Below, in pieces: positions 51,885 through 61,171 of a stretch of DNA of 64,000 bases. Under the pieces are notes generated by a model. It did no database searches. It saw only the letters and a program-made list of their open reading frames with translations, and was not told the DNA's origin. Numbering within the stretch: the stretch's first letter is position 1; each line of letters starts with the position of its first letter. Origin of the DNA: Sphingomonas sp. IW22 (GTDB taxonomy: Bacteria > Pseudomonadota > Alphaproteobacteria > Sphingomonadales > Sphingomonadaceae); contig NZ_JBGGWB010000004.1 of the NCBI RefSeq assembly GCF_041321155.1, forward strand, positions 124,001-188,000, read 5' to 3'. A program made the position numbers and the translations under genes.

Positions 51885-51929
51885 TTGGCGGCCGGCGGCC
51901 GGATGGCCGACCGGTCAGGAGATATAAAT

Positions 51930-53720
51930 ATGCAAGTCTATGACGCCCCGTTGCGCGACATGCGCTTCGTGCTCAACGAACTCCATGCCGATGACGGCTT
52001 CGGGGATATTCCCGCGCTGTCGGAGTTCACACCGGATCTGACCGATGCCATCCTCGAGGAGGCGGCGCGCTTCTGTCGCGACGTCCTGTTGCCGATCAAC
52101 CGGTCGGGCGACGAGGAGGGGTGTCATCTGGAAAACGGCGTTGTGCGGACGCCGGCGGGGTTCGCGCAAGCCTATAAGCAGTTCGCCGAAGGTGGCTGGA
52201 CCGCGCTCGCATCCGATCCGGAATGGGGTGGGCAGGGGCTGCCGGAAGCGGTCAACAAGCTGGTCGAGGAGATGATCTGCTCGTCCAACCTCTCCTTCGG
52301 CCTCTACCCGGGCCTCACCCATGGTGCCACCACTGCGATCGAGGGCCATGGCAGTGACGCGCTCAAGCAGGCCTACCTGCCCAAGATGGTGAGCGGCCAG
52401 TGGTCCGGCACGATGTGCCTGACCGAGCCTCATTGCGGTACCGATCTCGGGCTCCTGCGCAGCCGCGCGGTCCCGCAGGGCGATGGCAGCTACAAGGTCA
52501 CCGGCTCCAAGATCTTCATCTCCGCCGGTGAGCATGACCTGACCGAGAATATCATCCATCTCGTGCTCGCCCGCCTGCCCGACGCCCCCAAGGGCGTGAA
52601 AGGCATCAGCTTGTTTCTCGTCCCCAAATATCTGCCCAGGGAGGACGGTACTCCCGGTCAATCGAACGGCGTCGCCTGCGCCGCGATCGAGCACAAGATG
52701 GGTCTCAAGGCGTCGGCGACGTGCCAGATGAACTTCGATGATTCGATCGGCTGGATCGTCGGTGAGCCTGGCAAGGGCATGGCCGCCATGTTCACGATGA
52801 TGAACACGGAGCGTGTCTCCGTCGGCATCCAGGGCCTGGGTGTGGGCGAGGCGGCGTATCAGGCGGCGGCCTGGTATGCGAAAGATCGTATTCAGGGTCG
52901 GGCGCTCTCGGGACCCAAATATCCCGATCAGGCAGCCGATCCGATCATCGTTCACCCCGATGTTCGCCGCATGTTGATGACGATGCGGGCTTATAATGAG
53001 GGATGCCGGGCGCTCTCGGCCTGGGTCTCGCGCGCCCTGGACGCGGAAAAACATTCTCCCGAACCCGAAGTGCGCCAGCGTGCGAGTGACTTCATTGCGC
53101 TCATGACCCCCGTCGTCAAAGCGCTCTTCACCGACCTTGCGTTCGACAGCGCGAACCTTGCGGTCCAATGCTATGGTGGCCACGGCTACATCCGCGAAAG
53201 CGGCGTCGAGCAATATGCCCGCGATGCCCGGATCACCATGATCTATGAGGGGACGAACGGCGTTCAGGCGCTCGATCTCGTCGGCCGCAAGCTCGGCGCC
53301 CATATGGGCCGCTATCTGCGCAGCTTCTTCCATCCGGTGTCGGCTTTCATCGAGGAAAACAACGTCGACGGACCGATGAAGCCGATGATCGAGGCGCTCG
53401 CCAAGGCGTTCGGGGCGCTGCAGCTTTCGACGGCCACGGTCGCGCAGCGGGCGCTCAAGGATCCCGAAGAGGCGGGCGCGGCGTCGGCGGACTATCTGCG
53501 TCTGATGGGCCTGGTGGCCATGGGCTATTGCTTTGCCAAGGCGACCAAGATCGCAGGCTTGCAGCTCTTCTTCGGCAGCGAGGACAAGCGCTTCTACGAT
53601 GCCAAGATCAAGACGGCGACGTTCTTCTTCGAGCGTATCCTGCCTCAGGCGACCGCCAGCTTCCTGGCGATCAAGGCGGGCAAGAAGTCGCTGATGGCGC
53701 TGGAAGACGACGTGTTTTGA
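51930..53720 (+). CDS. acyl-CoA dehydrogenase (long, with C-terminal domain)
   Basis: The 596-residue protein begins MQVYDAPLRDMRFVLNELHA. It contains the FAD/substrate motifs MCLTEPHCGTDLGLLRSRAV (about 168-187) and KVTGSKIFISAGEHD, and YGGHGYIRESGVEQYARDAR and MIYEGTNGVQALDLVGRKL with the likely catalytic glutamate. The extra C-terminal region (about 465-596) is that of the long acyl-CoA dehydrogenases (DUF3703-like clade). It makes the first double bond in beta-oxidation, passing electrons to EtfAB encoded downstream. GGAG precedes ATG 51930. Confidence 0.93.
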   Translation: MQVYDAPLRDMRFVLNELHADDGFGDIPALSEFTPDLTDAILEEAARFCRDVLLPINRSGDEEGCHLENGVVRTPAGFAQAYKQFAEGGWTALASDPEWGGQGLPEAVNKLVEEMICSSNLSFGLYPGLTHGATTAIEGHGSDALKQAYLPKMVSGQWSGTMCLTEPHCGTDLGLLRSRAVPQGDGSYKVTGSKIFISAGEHDLTENIIHLVLARLPDAPKGVKGISLFLVPKYLPREDGTPGQSNGVACAAIEHKMGLKASATCQMNFDDSIGWIVGEPGKGMAAMFTMMNTERVSVGIQGLGVGEAAYQAAAWYAKDRIQGRALSGPKYPDQAADPIIVHPDVRRMLMTMRAYNEGCRALSAWVSRALDAEKHSPEPEVRQRASDFIALMTPVVKALFTDLAFDSANLAVQCYGGHGYIRESGVEQYARDARITMIYEGTNGVQALDLVGRKLGAHMGRYLRSFFHPVSAFIEENNVDGPMKPMIEALAKAFGALQLSTATVAQRALKDPEEAGAASADYLRLMGLVAMGYCFAKATKIAGLQLFFGSEDKRFYDAKIKTATFFFERILPQATASFLAIKAGKKSLMALEDDVF

Positions 53721-54625
53721 CGCTTCCGGCAAGCCTCGAAAAGCGGCTGGCCATTCCAGCCATCGTTGCGCCGATGTTCCTTGTGTCGGGACCGGACCTT
53801 GTCGTCAGTTGCTGCGAGGCGGGACTGCTTGGTACTTTCCCGGCGCTCAACCAGCGCACCAGTCAAGGTTTCGGTGAATGGCTGGATGAAATCGAGGAGC
53901 GGCTGGCTCCCATGCCGGGAGCGGCGCCCTTCGGCGTCAACCTCATCGTCCATAAGAGCAATCCGAGGCTCGACGCCGATCTGGAACTGATCGTTCGGCA
54001 CCATGTGCCATTGGTCATCACCTCGCTCGGCGCCATCGCGGATCTTGTCCAGGTGGTTCAGGGCTATGGCGGGCTGGTCTTTCACGACGTGACGAACGTG
54101 CGTCATGCGGAAAAGGCGCTCGAAGCTGGCGTCGACGGTCTGATCGCGGTCGCTGCCGGCGCGGGGGGACATGCCGGCACGATGAGCCCGTTCGCACTGG
54201 TTGACGAGATACGGCGCTTCTTCCAGGGGCCGCTGGCGCTTTCCGGCGCCATCACGCGCGGCCACCAGATCGCGGCCGCGCAGATGATGGGGGCCGATCT
54301 TGCCTATATCGGATCCCACTTCATCGCGTCGGAAGAGAGTCTCGCCTCGCCGGCACAGAAAGACATGGTGATCGGGGCCGGACCAGCGGATATCGTCTAT
54401 ACGGACCGGGTCACCGGCGTCGGGGCCAATTTTCTCCGGCCCTCGCTGGAAGCCGCGACTCTCCCTGAGCCACATGGCGCGCTTTCGGTTTCGGAGGAGG
54501 CCAAGGCCTGGAAGACGATCTGGTCGGCAGGCCACGGTGTCGGCGCTACCACTGCCGTCCAACCGGCCCGATCCATCTGTGAGAGACTCATTGCCGAATA
54601 TCAGGCGGCATTACAATCAGAGTAG
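53717..54625 (+). CDS. nitronate monooxygenase/enoyl-reductase-like flavoprotein
   Basis: The 302-residue TIM-barrel flavoprotein has IPAIVAPMFLVSGPDLVVSC at the start, PFGVNLIVHKSN, and the phosphate-binding AVAAGAGGHAGTMSPFALV (about 148-166). It also has ALSGAITRGHQIAAAQMMGA and GSHFIASEES, all typical of the nitronate monooxygenase family. The start is a TTG at 53717 overlapping the previous stop as TTGA. Family members often sit in beta-oxidation operons where the substrate may not be a nitronate. Its true substrate is unknown. Confidence 0.85.
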   Translation: MTLPASLEKRLAIPAIVAPMFLVSGPDLVVSCCEAGLLGTFPALNQRTSQGFGEWLDEIEERLAPMPGAAPFGVNLIVHKSNPRLDADLELIVRHHVPLVITSLGAIADLVQVVQGYGGLVFHDVTNVRHAEKALEAGVDGLIAVAAGAGGHAGTMSPFALVDEIRRFFQGPLALSGAITRGHQIAAAQMMGADLAYIGSHFIASEESLASPAQKDMVIGAGPADIVYTDRVTGVGANFLRPSLEAATLPEPHGALSVSEEAKAWKTIWSAGHGVGATTAVQPARSICERLIAEYQAALQSE

Positions 54626-54634
54626 GATTGATCC

Positions 54635-55378
54635 ATGAAGGTGCTTGTGCCCGTCAAGCGGGTTATCGATTATAATGTGAAACCGCGCGTGAAGGCGGAT
54701 GGGACGGGCGTCGATTTGGCGAACGTGAAGATGTCGATGAACCCGTTCGACGAGATCGCCGTCGAAGAGGCTATCCGCCTCAAGGAAAAGGGAGTCGCGA
54801 CCGAAATCGTGGTGGTGTCGATCGGCGTCGCCAAGGCGCAGGAAACGCTGCGCACCGCGCTCGCCATGGGGGCCGACCGCGCGATCCTCGTCCAGACTGA
54901 CGATGAGGTCGAGCCGCTCGCCGTCGCCAAGATCCTGAAGGCCATCGCCACCGAGGAGGCTCCGGGCCTGGTGATCCTCGGCAAGCAGGCCATCGACGAT
55001 GATGCCAATCAGACCGGCCAGATGCTGGCAGCCCTTCTCGGTTGGGGGCAGGGCACATTCGCCAGCAAGGTCGAAGTATCGGGCGAGACTGTCGCGGTGA
55101 CCCGTGAGGTGGATGGCGGTCTGGAGACCGTAAGCCTCAAACTGCCGGCGATCGTGACGACCGATCTGCGTCTCAACGAACCGCGCTATGCGAGCCTGCC
55201 CAATATCATGAAGGCCAAATCCAAGCCGCTGGCGACGAAGACGCCGGCCGATCTCGGTGTTGAGATCGCCTCGCGCCTCAAGACGCTCAAGGTGACCGAA
55301 CCCCCCAAGCGCTCGGCGGGCATCAAGGTGGCCGACGTCGATGAATTGGTCGCCAGGCTCAAGGAAATGGCGATTTGA
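54635..55378 (+). CDS. etfB: electron transfer flavoprotein subunit beta
   Basis: The 247-residue protein opens [20 protein letters not shown]. It contains [20 protein letters not shown] (about 33-52), [20 protein letters not shown] (about 111-130) and [20 protein letters not shown], all standard for EtfB and its AMP-binding site. With EtfA it takes electrons from the acyl-CoA dehydrogenase upstream and passes them to ETF-ubiquinone oxidoreductase, which is not in the window. Confidence 0.96.
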   Translation: MKVLVPVKRVIDYNVKPRVKADGTGVDLANVKMSMNPFDEIAVEEAIRLKEKGVATEIVVVSIGVAKAQETLRTALAMGADRAILVQTDDEVEPLAVAKILKAIATEEAPGLVILGKQAIDDDANQTGQMLAALLGWGQGTFASKVEVSGETVAVTREVDGGLETVSLKLPAIVTTDLRLNEPRYASLPNIMKAKSKPLATKTPADLGVEIASRLKTLKVTEPPKRSAGIKVADVDELVARLKEMAI

Positions 55379-55433
55379 TAAACTTTCAAACGCGCCGAAC
55401 TTGCCGAACCTCTCCCATGCAAGTGACGGCGCA

Positions 55434-55470
55434 CCCCGCTTCATCCTGTGCGCACAGAGATGAAGCGGGG
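55434..55470 (+). other. long perfect hairpin between etfB and etfA
   Basis: CCCCGCTTCATC pairs with GATGAAGCGGGG (12 bp), and the inside sequence CTGTGCGCACAG continues the stem for five more pairs, with a single bulged A. It lies 56 bases after etfB and 24 bases before etfA, with no T tract. It could limit readthrough, stabilise the upstream mRNA or be a processing site. Confidence 0.6.
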
Positions 55471-55493
55471 GCGGATTTCTCGGAGAATAAGTT

Positions 55494-56420
55494 ATGAATA
55501 CGCTCGTCTGGGTTGAACATGACAATGCGTCGGTCAAGGATGCGACGCTATCGGCCGTCACCGCCGCTGCCAAACTTGGTGAGGTCCATCTGCTGGTTGC
55601 CGGTGCGGGCATCGGCGGCGTGGCCGAGGCTGCTGCGAAGGTCGCGGGTGTCGCCAAAGTCGTAACGTTCGACGATGCGGCGTTCAAACACGCTTTGCCC
55701 GAGAATGTCGCGCCGGCCGTCGCGGACCTGATGCGCGGCTATGACGCGTTCGTGGCGCCTTCCACTTCGAATGGCAAGAACATCGCGCCGCGCGTGGCGG
55801 CCTTGCTTGATGTGATGCAGGTCAGCGACATCCTGTCGGTGGAAAGCGCTGACACGTTCACGCGTCCCATCTACGCGGGAAATGCGATCGCGACGGTCCA
55901 GTCGTCTGATGCAAAGAAGGTTATCACGGTGCGTGGCACAGCCTTCGAGAAGGCGGCCCGCGAGGGTGGCTCGGCCAGTATCGAGGCTGCGACGGGCACG
56001 GATGCGGGACTTTCCAGCTTCGTGGGTGCCGAGATCGCCCAGTCCGAGCGCCCGGAACTCACCTCGGCCAAAATCATCGTCTCGGGCGGGCGAGCGCTGG
56101 GCTCGGCCGGGCAGTTTCATGGCGTGATCGATCCGCTGGCCGACAAGCTGGGCGCGGGTGTGGGCGCAAGCCGCGCGGCGGTCGATGCTGGCTATGCGCC
56201 CAACGATTTTCAGGTCGGCCAGACCGGCAAGATCGTGGCGCCGGAAGTCTATGTCGCCGTCGGCATATCGGGTGCGATTCAGCACCTTGCTGGCATGAAG
56301 GATAGCAAGACCATCATCGCGATCAACAAGGATGAGGACGCGCCCATCTTCCAGGTCGCCGATATCGGCCTGGTCGGCGACCTCTTCAAGATCGTTCCTG
56401 AACTGACCGAAAAGCTTTGA
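55494..56420 (+). CDS. etfA: electron transfer flavoprotein subunit alpha
   Basis: The 308-residue protein begins MNTLVWVEHDNASVKDATLS. Its C-terminal FAD domain is clear: VSGGRALGSAGQFHGVIDPL (about 197-216), GVGASRAAVDAGYAPNDFQV (about 222-241), GQTGKIVAPEVYVAVGISGA and NKDEDAPIFQVADIGLVGD. It pairs with EtfB. The 115-base gap to etfB is occupied by a long hairpin. Confidence 0.96.
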   Translation: MNTLVWVEHDNASVKDATLSAVTAAAKLGEVHLLVAGAGIGGVAEAAAKVAGVAKVVTFDDAAFKHALPENVAPAVADLMRGYDAFVAPSTSNGKNIAPRVAALLDVMQVSDILSVESADTFTRPIYAGNAIATVQSSDAKKVITVRGTAFEKAAREGGSASIEAATGTDAGLSSFVGAEIAQSERPELTSAKIIVSGGRALGSAGQFHGVIDPLADKLGAGVGASRAAVDAGYAPNDFQVGQTGKIVAPEVYVAVGISGAIQHLAGMKDSKTIIAINKDEDAPIFQVADIGLVGDLFKIVPELTEKL

Positions 56421-56428
56421 GGTAAGCG

Positions 56429-56854
56429 ATGACCGGTCTGGAAGAGATCGAACAGTTCATGGCGGCCGGCACCCGGCCGCCCATGATGGACCTGTTCGAC
56501 ATCGATCTGCTTGAGGCGGAGGAGGGGAAGGTCGTCTTTGTCGCGACGCCCACCTCGCAGACCTACAATTTCATGGGCATCGCCCATGGTGGCTATGCCG
56601 CGACGCTGCTGGATTCGGCCTGCGGCATCGCGGCGAACTCCGCGGCCCAAGTGCCCATCAACTGCGTCACGCTCGAACTCAAGGTCGCCTATCATGCGCC
56701 CTTGACCGACAGGGTCGGGATGGTCCGTGCAATCGGCCAGGTGGTGTCGATGGGCAAGAGGGTGGCGCATACCGAGGCGCGTCTGATCGACATGGCCGGC
56801 AAACTCTATGCCTCCGCGACATCGACCTTGCTGCTCGTCGATCGGGCGGCCTGA
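56429..56854 (+). CDS. PaaI-family hotdog thioesterase
   Basis: The 141-residue protein has a hotdog-fold thioesterase core: NFMGIAHGGYAATLLDSACG (about 48-67, HGG and the catalytic-type aspartate) and CVTLELKVAYHAPLTDRVGM (about 81-100). It probably hydrolyses acyl-CoA intermediates. It lies 8 bases after etfA, in the same operon. Confidence 0.88.
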   Translation: MTGLEEIEQFMAAGTRPPMMDLFDIDLLEAEEGKVVFVATPTSQTYNFMGIAHGGYAATLLDSACGIAANSAAQVPINCVTLELKVAYHAPLTDRVGMVRAIGQVVSMGKRVAHTEARLIDMAGKLYASATSTLLLVDRAA

Positions 56855-56868
56855 ACAGGAAAGAAGAT

Positions 56869-57168
56869 ATGGAAGTCGTTATCCCGCACAGCCTTGGTAA
56901 AATCGAAGCGAAGAGCAGGATCGAGGCCGGCCTGCCCAAGCTGGCAGCGCATATCCCGGGAGGCGGTTCGCTCAGTTCCGAGTGGGTATCGGACTACGCA
57001 CTACACTTGGTCATCGGGGCGATGGGGCAGAATATCCCGGTGCAACTCGACATTGAGGATAGCGAGATTCGCGGCGACGTCAGCGTACCGCTGTTCCTCA
57101 AAATGATGTCAGGACAGATTTCGGATTTTGTGAAAACGAGCGCCGAGAAAATGCTCAGCAAGGCATGA
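56869..57168 (+). CDS. polyhydroxyalkanoic acid system family protein
   Basis: The 99-residue protein starts MEVVIPHSLGKIEAKSRIEA. It contains LVIGAMGQNIPVQLDIEDSE and VPLFLKMMSGQISDFVKTSA, fitting the small PHA-system family (PHA_gran_rgn type). Its role in PHA metabolism is suggested only by the family name. It follows the thioesterase by 14 bases with a purine-rich site before the ATG. Confidence 0.82.
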   Translation: MEVVIPHSLGKIEAKSRIEAGLPKLAAHIPGGGSLSSEWVSDYALHLVIGAMGQNIPVQLDIEDSEIRGDVSVPLFLKMMSGQISDFVKTSAEKMLSKA

Positions 57169-57270
57169 TGAATTTACTGGCCGCAGGACAATATCGTTGC
57201 TCTGCGATGATTGAGTTTACGAGAATCTGCCCTGTTTCCTAGCCGATAGTGTCCGCGCGAGGGCTTTGTG

Positions 57271-57510
57271 ATGGAAGAAATCGCTCCCCGAGTTTTCAGG
57301 ATCATTAGCCGTCAGCTCGGCGTCTATCCGGATCAGATTGCCCTTGCTTCGTCTTTCTACGATGACATCGGCGTGGATAGTCTCGATGTGCTGGAAGTTG
57401 TGATGGCGCTTGAAGACGAATTCGGACTCACTATCCCGGATGAAGCCGCCGGTGAGGTCAAAACAGTAGAGGATGCGGTCAAGCTGGTCGAAGCATGGAT
57501 AGCCAAGTGA
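57271..57510 (+). CDS. acyl carrier protein
   Basis: The 79-residue acidic protein has the phosphopantetheine attachment site in DIGVDSLDVLEVVMALEDEF (serine at about 37) and the helical acyl carrier protein pattern. GTG 57268 directly precedes ATG 57271; either could start translation. It lies 102 bases after the PHA-system gene. An extra acyl carrier protein beside a degradation operon suggests a dedicated synthesis or transfer step, but no ketosynthase or phosphopantetheinyl transferase is nearby. Confidence 0.88.
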   Translation: MEEIAPRVFRIISRQLGVYPDQIALASSFYDDIGVDSLDVLEVVMALEDEFGLTIPDEAAGEVKTVEDAVKLVEAWIAK

Positions 57511-57805
57511 GATAAAACCCACGATCCTCTGAAACCGCAATTCACGACGACAATGAAATCTAGATAGCTCTTTGGTCGCCTGACGTATCACTTCCATGAT
57601 CAAGGCTACCGTGATCGCGCATAGCCGCCATATGCTTTGCGCCAGAAACGGGATTTCATCTATCGCTTTGCCCACTCGATGACGGAATGGTGTTTCCGAA
57701 AAGAATATAGCGAACCATGTTATCTAATGACGAATCGCTGTCTTCTCACATTTGACGAACTGGCTGGTAACGTCGGAGCGGGAAGATGCATGAAAGAGGT
57801 AGATC

Positions 57806-58717
57806 ATGCGATACCGTTCATTAGGCCTGGCTACAGTCTTGATTGTCACGAGCACCGCTTGGGCGCAGACGCCGTCGGATAACCAACATGCGCTGATCGG
57901 ACCGCCCCAACTCCACGCCCTTCCCGTCACCGCTCCGACGCTCGTCGAGGCCTATGGTCCTGATCCTCTGCAGATCGGTGAACTGCGCTTGCCTGCAGGT
58001 CCTGGCCCGTTTCCCGTCGTCATGGTCATTCACGGTGGCTGCTGGACCAAAGGCTATGAGACACTGGCAGGCACGGCGCCGTTGGCGAGCGCCTTGACGG
58101 ACATGGGCGTGGCGACATGGAATATAGAGTATCGACAGGTTGGTGACACCCGCGGCGGGTGGCCTGGGACCTTCCAGGATTGGGGAGCGGCGCTCGATCA
58201 CTTGAGGGTGCTGGCACGAACCCAGCCTCTGGACCTGAAGCATGTGGTGACGGTGGGACATTCTGCCGGCGCCCACGCTGCCCTGTGGCTGGCGGCCCGT
58301 CCCCGATTGCCTGCCGACAGCGAGGTCCGCGGCGCTGATCCACTGAAGGTTTCCGCCGCGGTCGCCATCGACGGCCCAGGCGACCTGCGAACCCTGTACG
58401 GGTTCGACAAGGATATTTGCGGCCGCCCGATCTTCGTCAACCTGTTCGGGGGCGCTCCTGACGCACAGGCGGGCCGCTACCGTCAGGCAAATCCGATCGA
58501 ATGGCTGCCTCTGGCCGTGCCTCAATTCATGGTCGCTTCCGTCGTGCTGGAGCCTTCAGCCGCGCAAGCCTATGCAGCAGCCGCACAGTCGGCCGGCGAT
58601 AAGGCGACGGTGATCACCCTGGAGAATGCGGGCGACTTCAACATGCTTTCGCCTGCGGACCCCACCTGGGCGCCGGTAGAGGCCGCGATCCTCGCGGCGG
58701 CGAAAGCAGAGCAATAG
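57806..58717 (+). CDS. secreted alpha/beta hydrolase
   Basis: The 303-residue protein has a signal peptide (SLGLATVLIVTSTAWAQ). It has the oxyanion-type VMVIHGGCWTKGY (about 72-84) and the nucleophile elbow VTVGHSAGAHAALWLAA (serine at about 153). It resembles the BD-FAE/esterase-type hydrolases with an HGG motif, so it probably cleaves an ester in the periplasm or outside. The 295 bases before it contain no supported gene. It is not clearly part of the fatty-acid operon. Confidence 0.83.
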   Translation: MRYRSLGLATVLIVTSTAWAQTPSDNQHALIGPPQLHALPVTAPTLVEAYGPDPLQIGELRLPAGPGPFPVVMVIHGGCWTKGYETLAGTAPLASALTDMGVATWNIEYRQVGDTRGGWPGTFQDWGAALDHLRVLARTQPLDLKHVVTVGHSAGAHAALWLAARPRLPADSEVRGADPLKVSAAVAIDGPGDLRTLYGFDKDICGRPIFVNLFGGAPDAQAGRYRQANPIEWLPLAVPQFMVASVVLEPSAAQAYAAAAQSAGDKATVITLENAGDFNMLSPADPTWAPVEAAILAAAKAEQ

Positions 58718-58880
58718 TCGAGGCAGCCTCCGGTTTATCCCCATCTCGGTGATCTCTATCTGATGAAGCCCTGCAGAGGTCCGCTTCGAACACCTCCCCC
58801 TGGGTTGCGCCAAGGTCGCGTCGGCCGGGGCGAGAGGGTTGCACTTGGGGTGCCCCTGACGATCTCGTTCCATTGAGGCG

Positions 58881-60011
58881 TCAGTCAGGCTTGAGAGGCT
58901 GAAGGTCCGGCGCGGAAATCTTCGTGAAGCGCCACCAGGCCAGGCCTCCGTAGACCAGAATGAGGATGGCGAGGTTGAGCACCTCCCGCGTCTGCTCGGC
59001 AAGGCTCGCGCCCATCTGATTGAGCCCGACCATGAGATGAATGCCCGCGGTGGTTGGCAGGAGGCGCGCGAGGAGCGCCAGCCAGGCCGGCGTCGCCTCC
59101 GCCGGCCAGGAGAGACCCGCGAGGAAGAAGATGGCGAGCGACGTGCCCATCCACAGTTGCAGGGGTCGTTCCCGTGTCCGGAAGAGGCTGGCCAGCGCAA
59201 GCGCCGCCGCCACAGTCGCGCCCACGAACAAACTGCCGCCCACGATCAAGGCGCCAGGAGAGCCGGCGGCGCGGGGATAGTCCTGAAACCAGAACACAAA
59301 ACCCGCATAATAGGCCACGTCGGCCCAGCCGATCACGAAGAAGGCCAGGGCAATTCCGATAAGGGTGCGCGAGGGCAGACGAAAGCGTCCCAGTGTCTCG
59401 CGCAGGGTGGCGGCGAGCATCGTCAGGCCCATCAGCAGGGTCTGGTGAATGATGAGGAAGCCGACCCCGGGGAACACCGTGCTGCCATAGCCTTCGCGCG
59501 TGTTGAACAGCGGGCGCTGAACGAGCGACAGGGCAGGGCGGGCGGGTGCGCCCTGCGCCATGGCCTGATCGCTCGCCGCCTCGCCGGCGATCGTGGTGAC
59601 CGCCAGGCCGATGCCTGACAGCGCCGTGCTGCTGCGCAGCAGATAGGCGCCGTTGCCGTAGAGCGCGACCGTGCCCTGGGCGCCGTTCAGAATATGTCGC
59701 TCGAACCCCTCGGGGATGATGACCACGGCCCCTGCGCCGGTCGTCTCGAGCCAGAGCCGGGCGGCTCCTGGAGAGGCCGGGCGCGCGGCAAGATCGGCCT
59801 GCTGGAGCGCTGCGATCCGGCGCACGAGACTGCGGCTTGCGCCGCTGTCGTCGAGATCGACGACGGCCACCGGAATGCGGACCGCGACCTCCCCGGAATA
59901 GGCTGAAGGGTAGAAGAAGGAATAGAGGATCGTCGACACGACGATCAGCATGAAGGCGGAGCGGTCGGAGAGAACGGCGCGGAAGGTAGCGAGGAAGGCG
60001 CGGCCGATCAT
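58881..60011 (-). CDS. ABC-2 type transporter permease 2
   Basis: The 376-residue protein has an N-terminal helix (FMLIVVSTILYSFFYPSAYS), a large periplasmic domain (IPVAVVDLDDSGASRSLVRR and GAGAVVIIPEGFERHI), then a block of membrane helices (LIGIALAFFVIGWADVAYYA and LQLWMGTSLAIFFLAGLSWP). This is the ABC2_membrane_3 layout of YhhJ/YbhR-type exporters. The ATG at 60011 overlaps the stop of the other permease (ATGA). The longer frame reaching 60521 is antisense-like sequence inside the neighbour. Confidence 0.86.
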   Translation of the reverse strand: MIGRAFLATFRAVLSDRSAFMLIVVSTILYSFFYPSAYSGEVAVRIPVAVVDLDDSGASRSLVRRIAALQQADLAARPASPGAARLWLETTGAGAVVIIPEGFERHILNGAQGTVALYGNGAYLLRSSTALSGIGLAVTTIAGEAASDQAMAQGAPARPALSLVQRPLFNTREGYGSTVFPGVGFLIIHQTLLMGLTMLAATLRETLGRFRLPSRTLIGIALAFFVIGWADVAYYAGFVFWFQDYPRAAGSPGALIVGGSLFVGATVAAALALASLFRTRERPLQLWMGTSLAIFFLAGLSWPAEATPAWLALLARLLPTTAGIHLMVGLNQMGASLAEQTREVLNLAILILVYGGLAWWRFTKISAPDLQPLKPD

Positions 60012-61171
60012 CGTCGTCCCCAGACCTCCGGGCTCATCCGCGCCGAGACATAGCGCGGCAGCCCGGCGCCCGAGCCGACGACGAGAAAGGCAAACAGCGC
60101 CAGGATCGATCCAAGAGATGCGAGCACGGGTGCGCCGATCATCCATTGCTCCGCGACCAGCCGCGCGAAGCGGGTAAAAGGCAGCAGCGCGCTCCATAGC
60201 CGGGCGAAGGCGGAGGCCGACTCGATCGGGAAGATCGCCCCGGCGAAGGCGAAGGAAGCGCCCGCATAGAGGGCGGTCATCGACAGCGCCTGCCCCATGG
60301 AAAGGGTGGCCCCGACGATGAACAAGGCCATGCCCGCATAGGCGAGATAGAGGGCGAGATAGCCGCCCATCAGCATCGCCACGCTCCCTTGCACGGGCCA
60401 GCCCCGGTAGACCGCGAGATAGCCGGTCGCAAGCGCCCCCCAGAGCAGGAAGATGAGGATATAGGGCGCGATCTTGCCGGCGACGGCGGCGACCGCCTCG
60501 CCTCGAGGCCCTGCAAGCCATGCTCCGATGGTCCCGTCCCGCAGCTCGCGACCGAGTGCGCTCACGACCGCGATCATGAACAGCAGGTGCAGGAGTGCGG
60601 GGTGGATCAGGGCGACGAGTTGCAGCTCGTAACTGGCCTGCGGGTTGTAGAGGATCCGGCTCTGCACGCTCACCGGCTGCGGCCGCACACGCGCGGGACC
60701 GGCGATCGCGGCGCTTTGCTCCCCGGCCAAGGCCTTTGCGTGGGCCTGGACCACGGTGCCGACTTCACGCAACACCGAACCCGAGGGCGTGGAATAGCTC
60801 GCATTGTAGAAGAGGAGGATCTTGCCGGTCTCGCCGCGCAGCACGGTGCGCTCGAGATCACGCGGGATCAGGACCACGGCATAGGCGGCGTTGGAGCGGA
60901 CCAGATGCTCGGCCTGTGCCATGTCCGGTGGCCGCGCCGCGACCTTGAGCCCGGGTGACGCCTCCAGCTTGCGGGTGAGGTCGCGCGCGACGCCGCCGCC
61001 GTCCTCGTCGACCACGACGATCGGCAGGTTCCGCATGACGCCTGCCGACAACTGGACCGCGACGATCGCCAGCAGCAGCAGAGGCAGCCAGGTGACCAGC
61101 GCCAGATCCCAGACGCTGCCGCGCAGGAAGGCGGTTTCGCGCCGGGCGCTATCGACGAAGGCCCGGATCAT
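60008..61171 (-). CDS. ABC-2 type transporter permease 1
   Basis: The 387-residue protein mirrors permease 2: first helix LALVTWLPLLLLAIVAVQLS, a periplasmic domain with LPIVVVDEDGGGVARDLTRK and YAVVLIPRDLERTVLRGE, and a helix bundle (LIHPALLHLLFMIAVVSALG and ILIFLLWGALATGYLAVYRG). It probably pairs with permease 2 in one exporter. Its ends overlap both neighbours by four bases (ATGA). No ATP-binding motif is present. Confidence 0.86.
   Translation of the reverse strand: MIRAFVDSARRETAFLRGSVWDLALVTWLPLLLLAIVAVQLSAGVMRNLPIVVVDEDGGGVARDLTRKLEASPGLKVAARPPDMAQAEHLVRSNAAYAVVLIPRDLERTVLRGETGKILLFYNASYSTPSGSVLREVGTVVQAHAKALAGEQSAAIAGPARVRPQPVSVQSRILYNPQASYELQLVALIHPALLHLLFMIAVVSALGRELRDGTIGAWLAGPRGEAVAAVAGKIAPYILIFLLWGALATGYLAVYRGWPVQGSVAMLMGGYLALYLAYAGMALFIVGATLSMGQALSMTALYAGASFAFAGAIFPIESASAFARLWSALLPFTRFARLVAEQWMIGAPVLASLGSILALFAFLVVGSGAGLPRYVSARMSPEVWGRR

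Noticed and set aside
49776..53732. Two minus-strand frames of 678 and 605 codons across fadB and the acyl-CoA dehydrogenase
   Set aside because: The plus strand carries complete catalytic motifs, operon overlaps and ribosome binding sites; the minus frames are composition artefacts.
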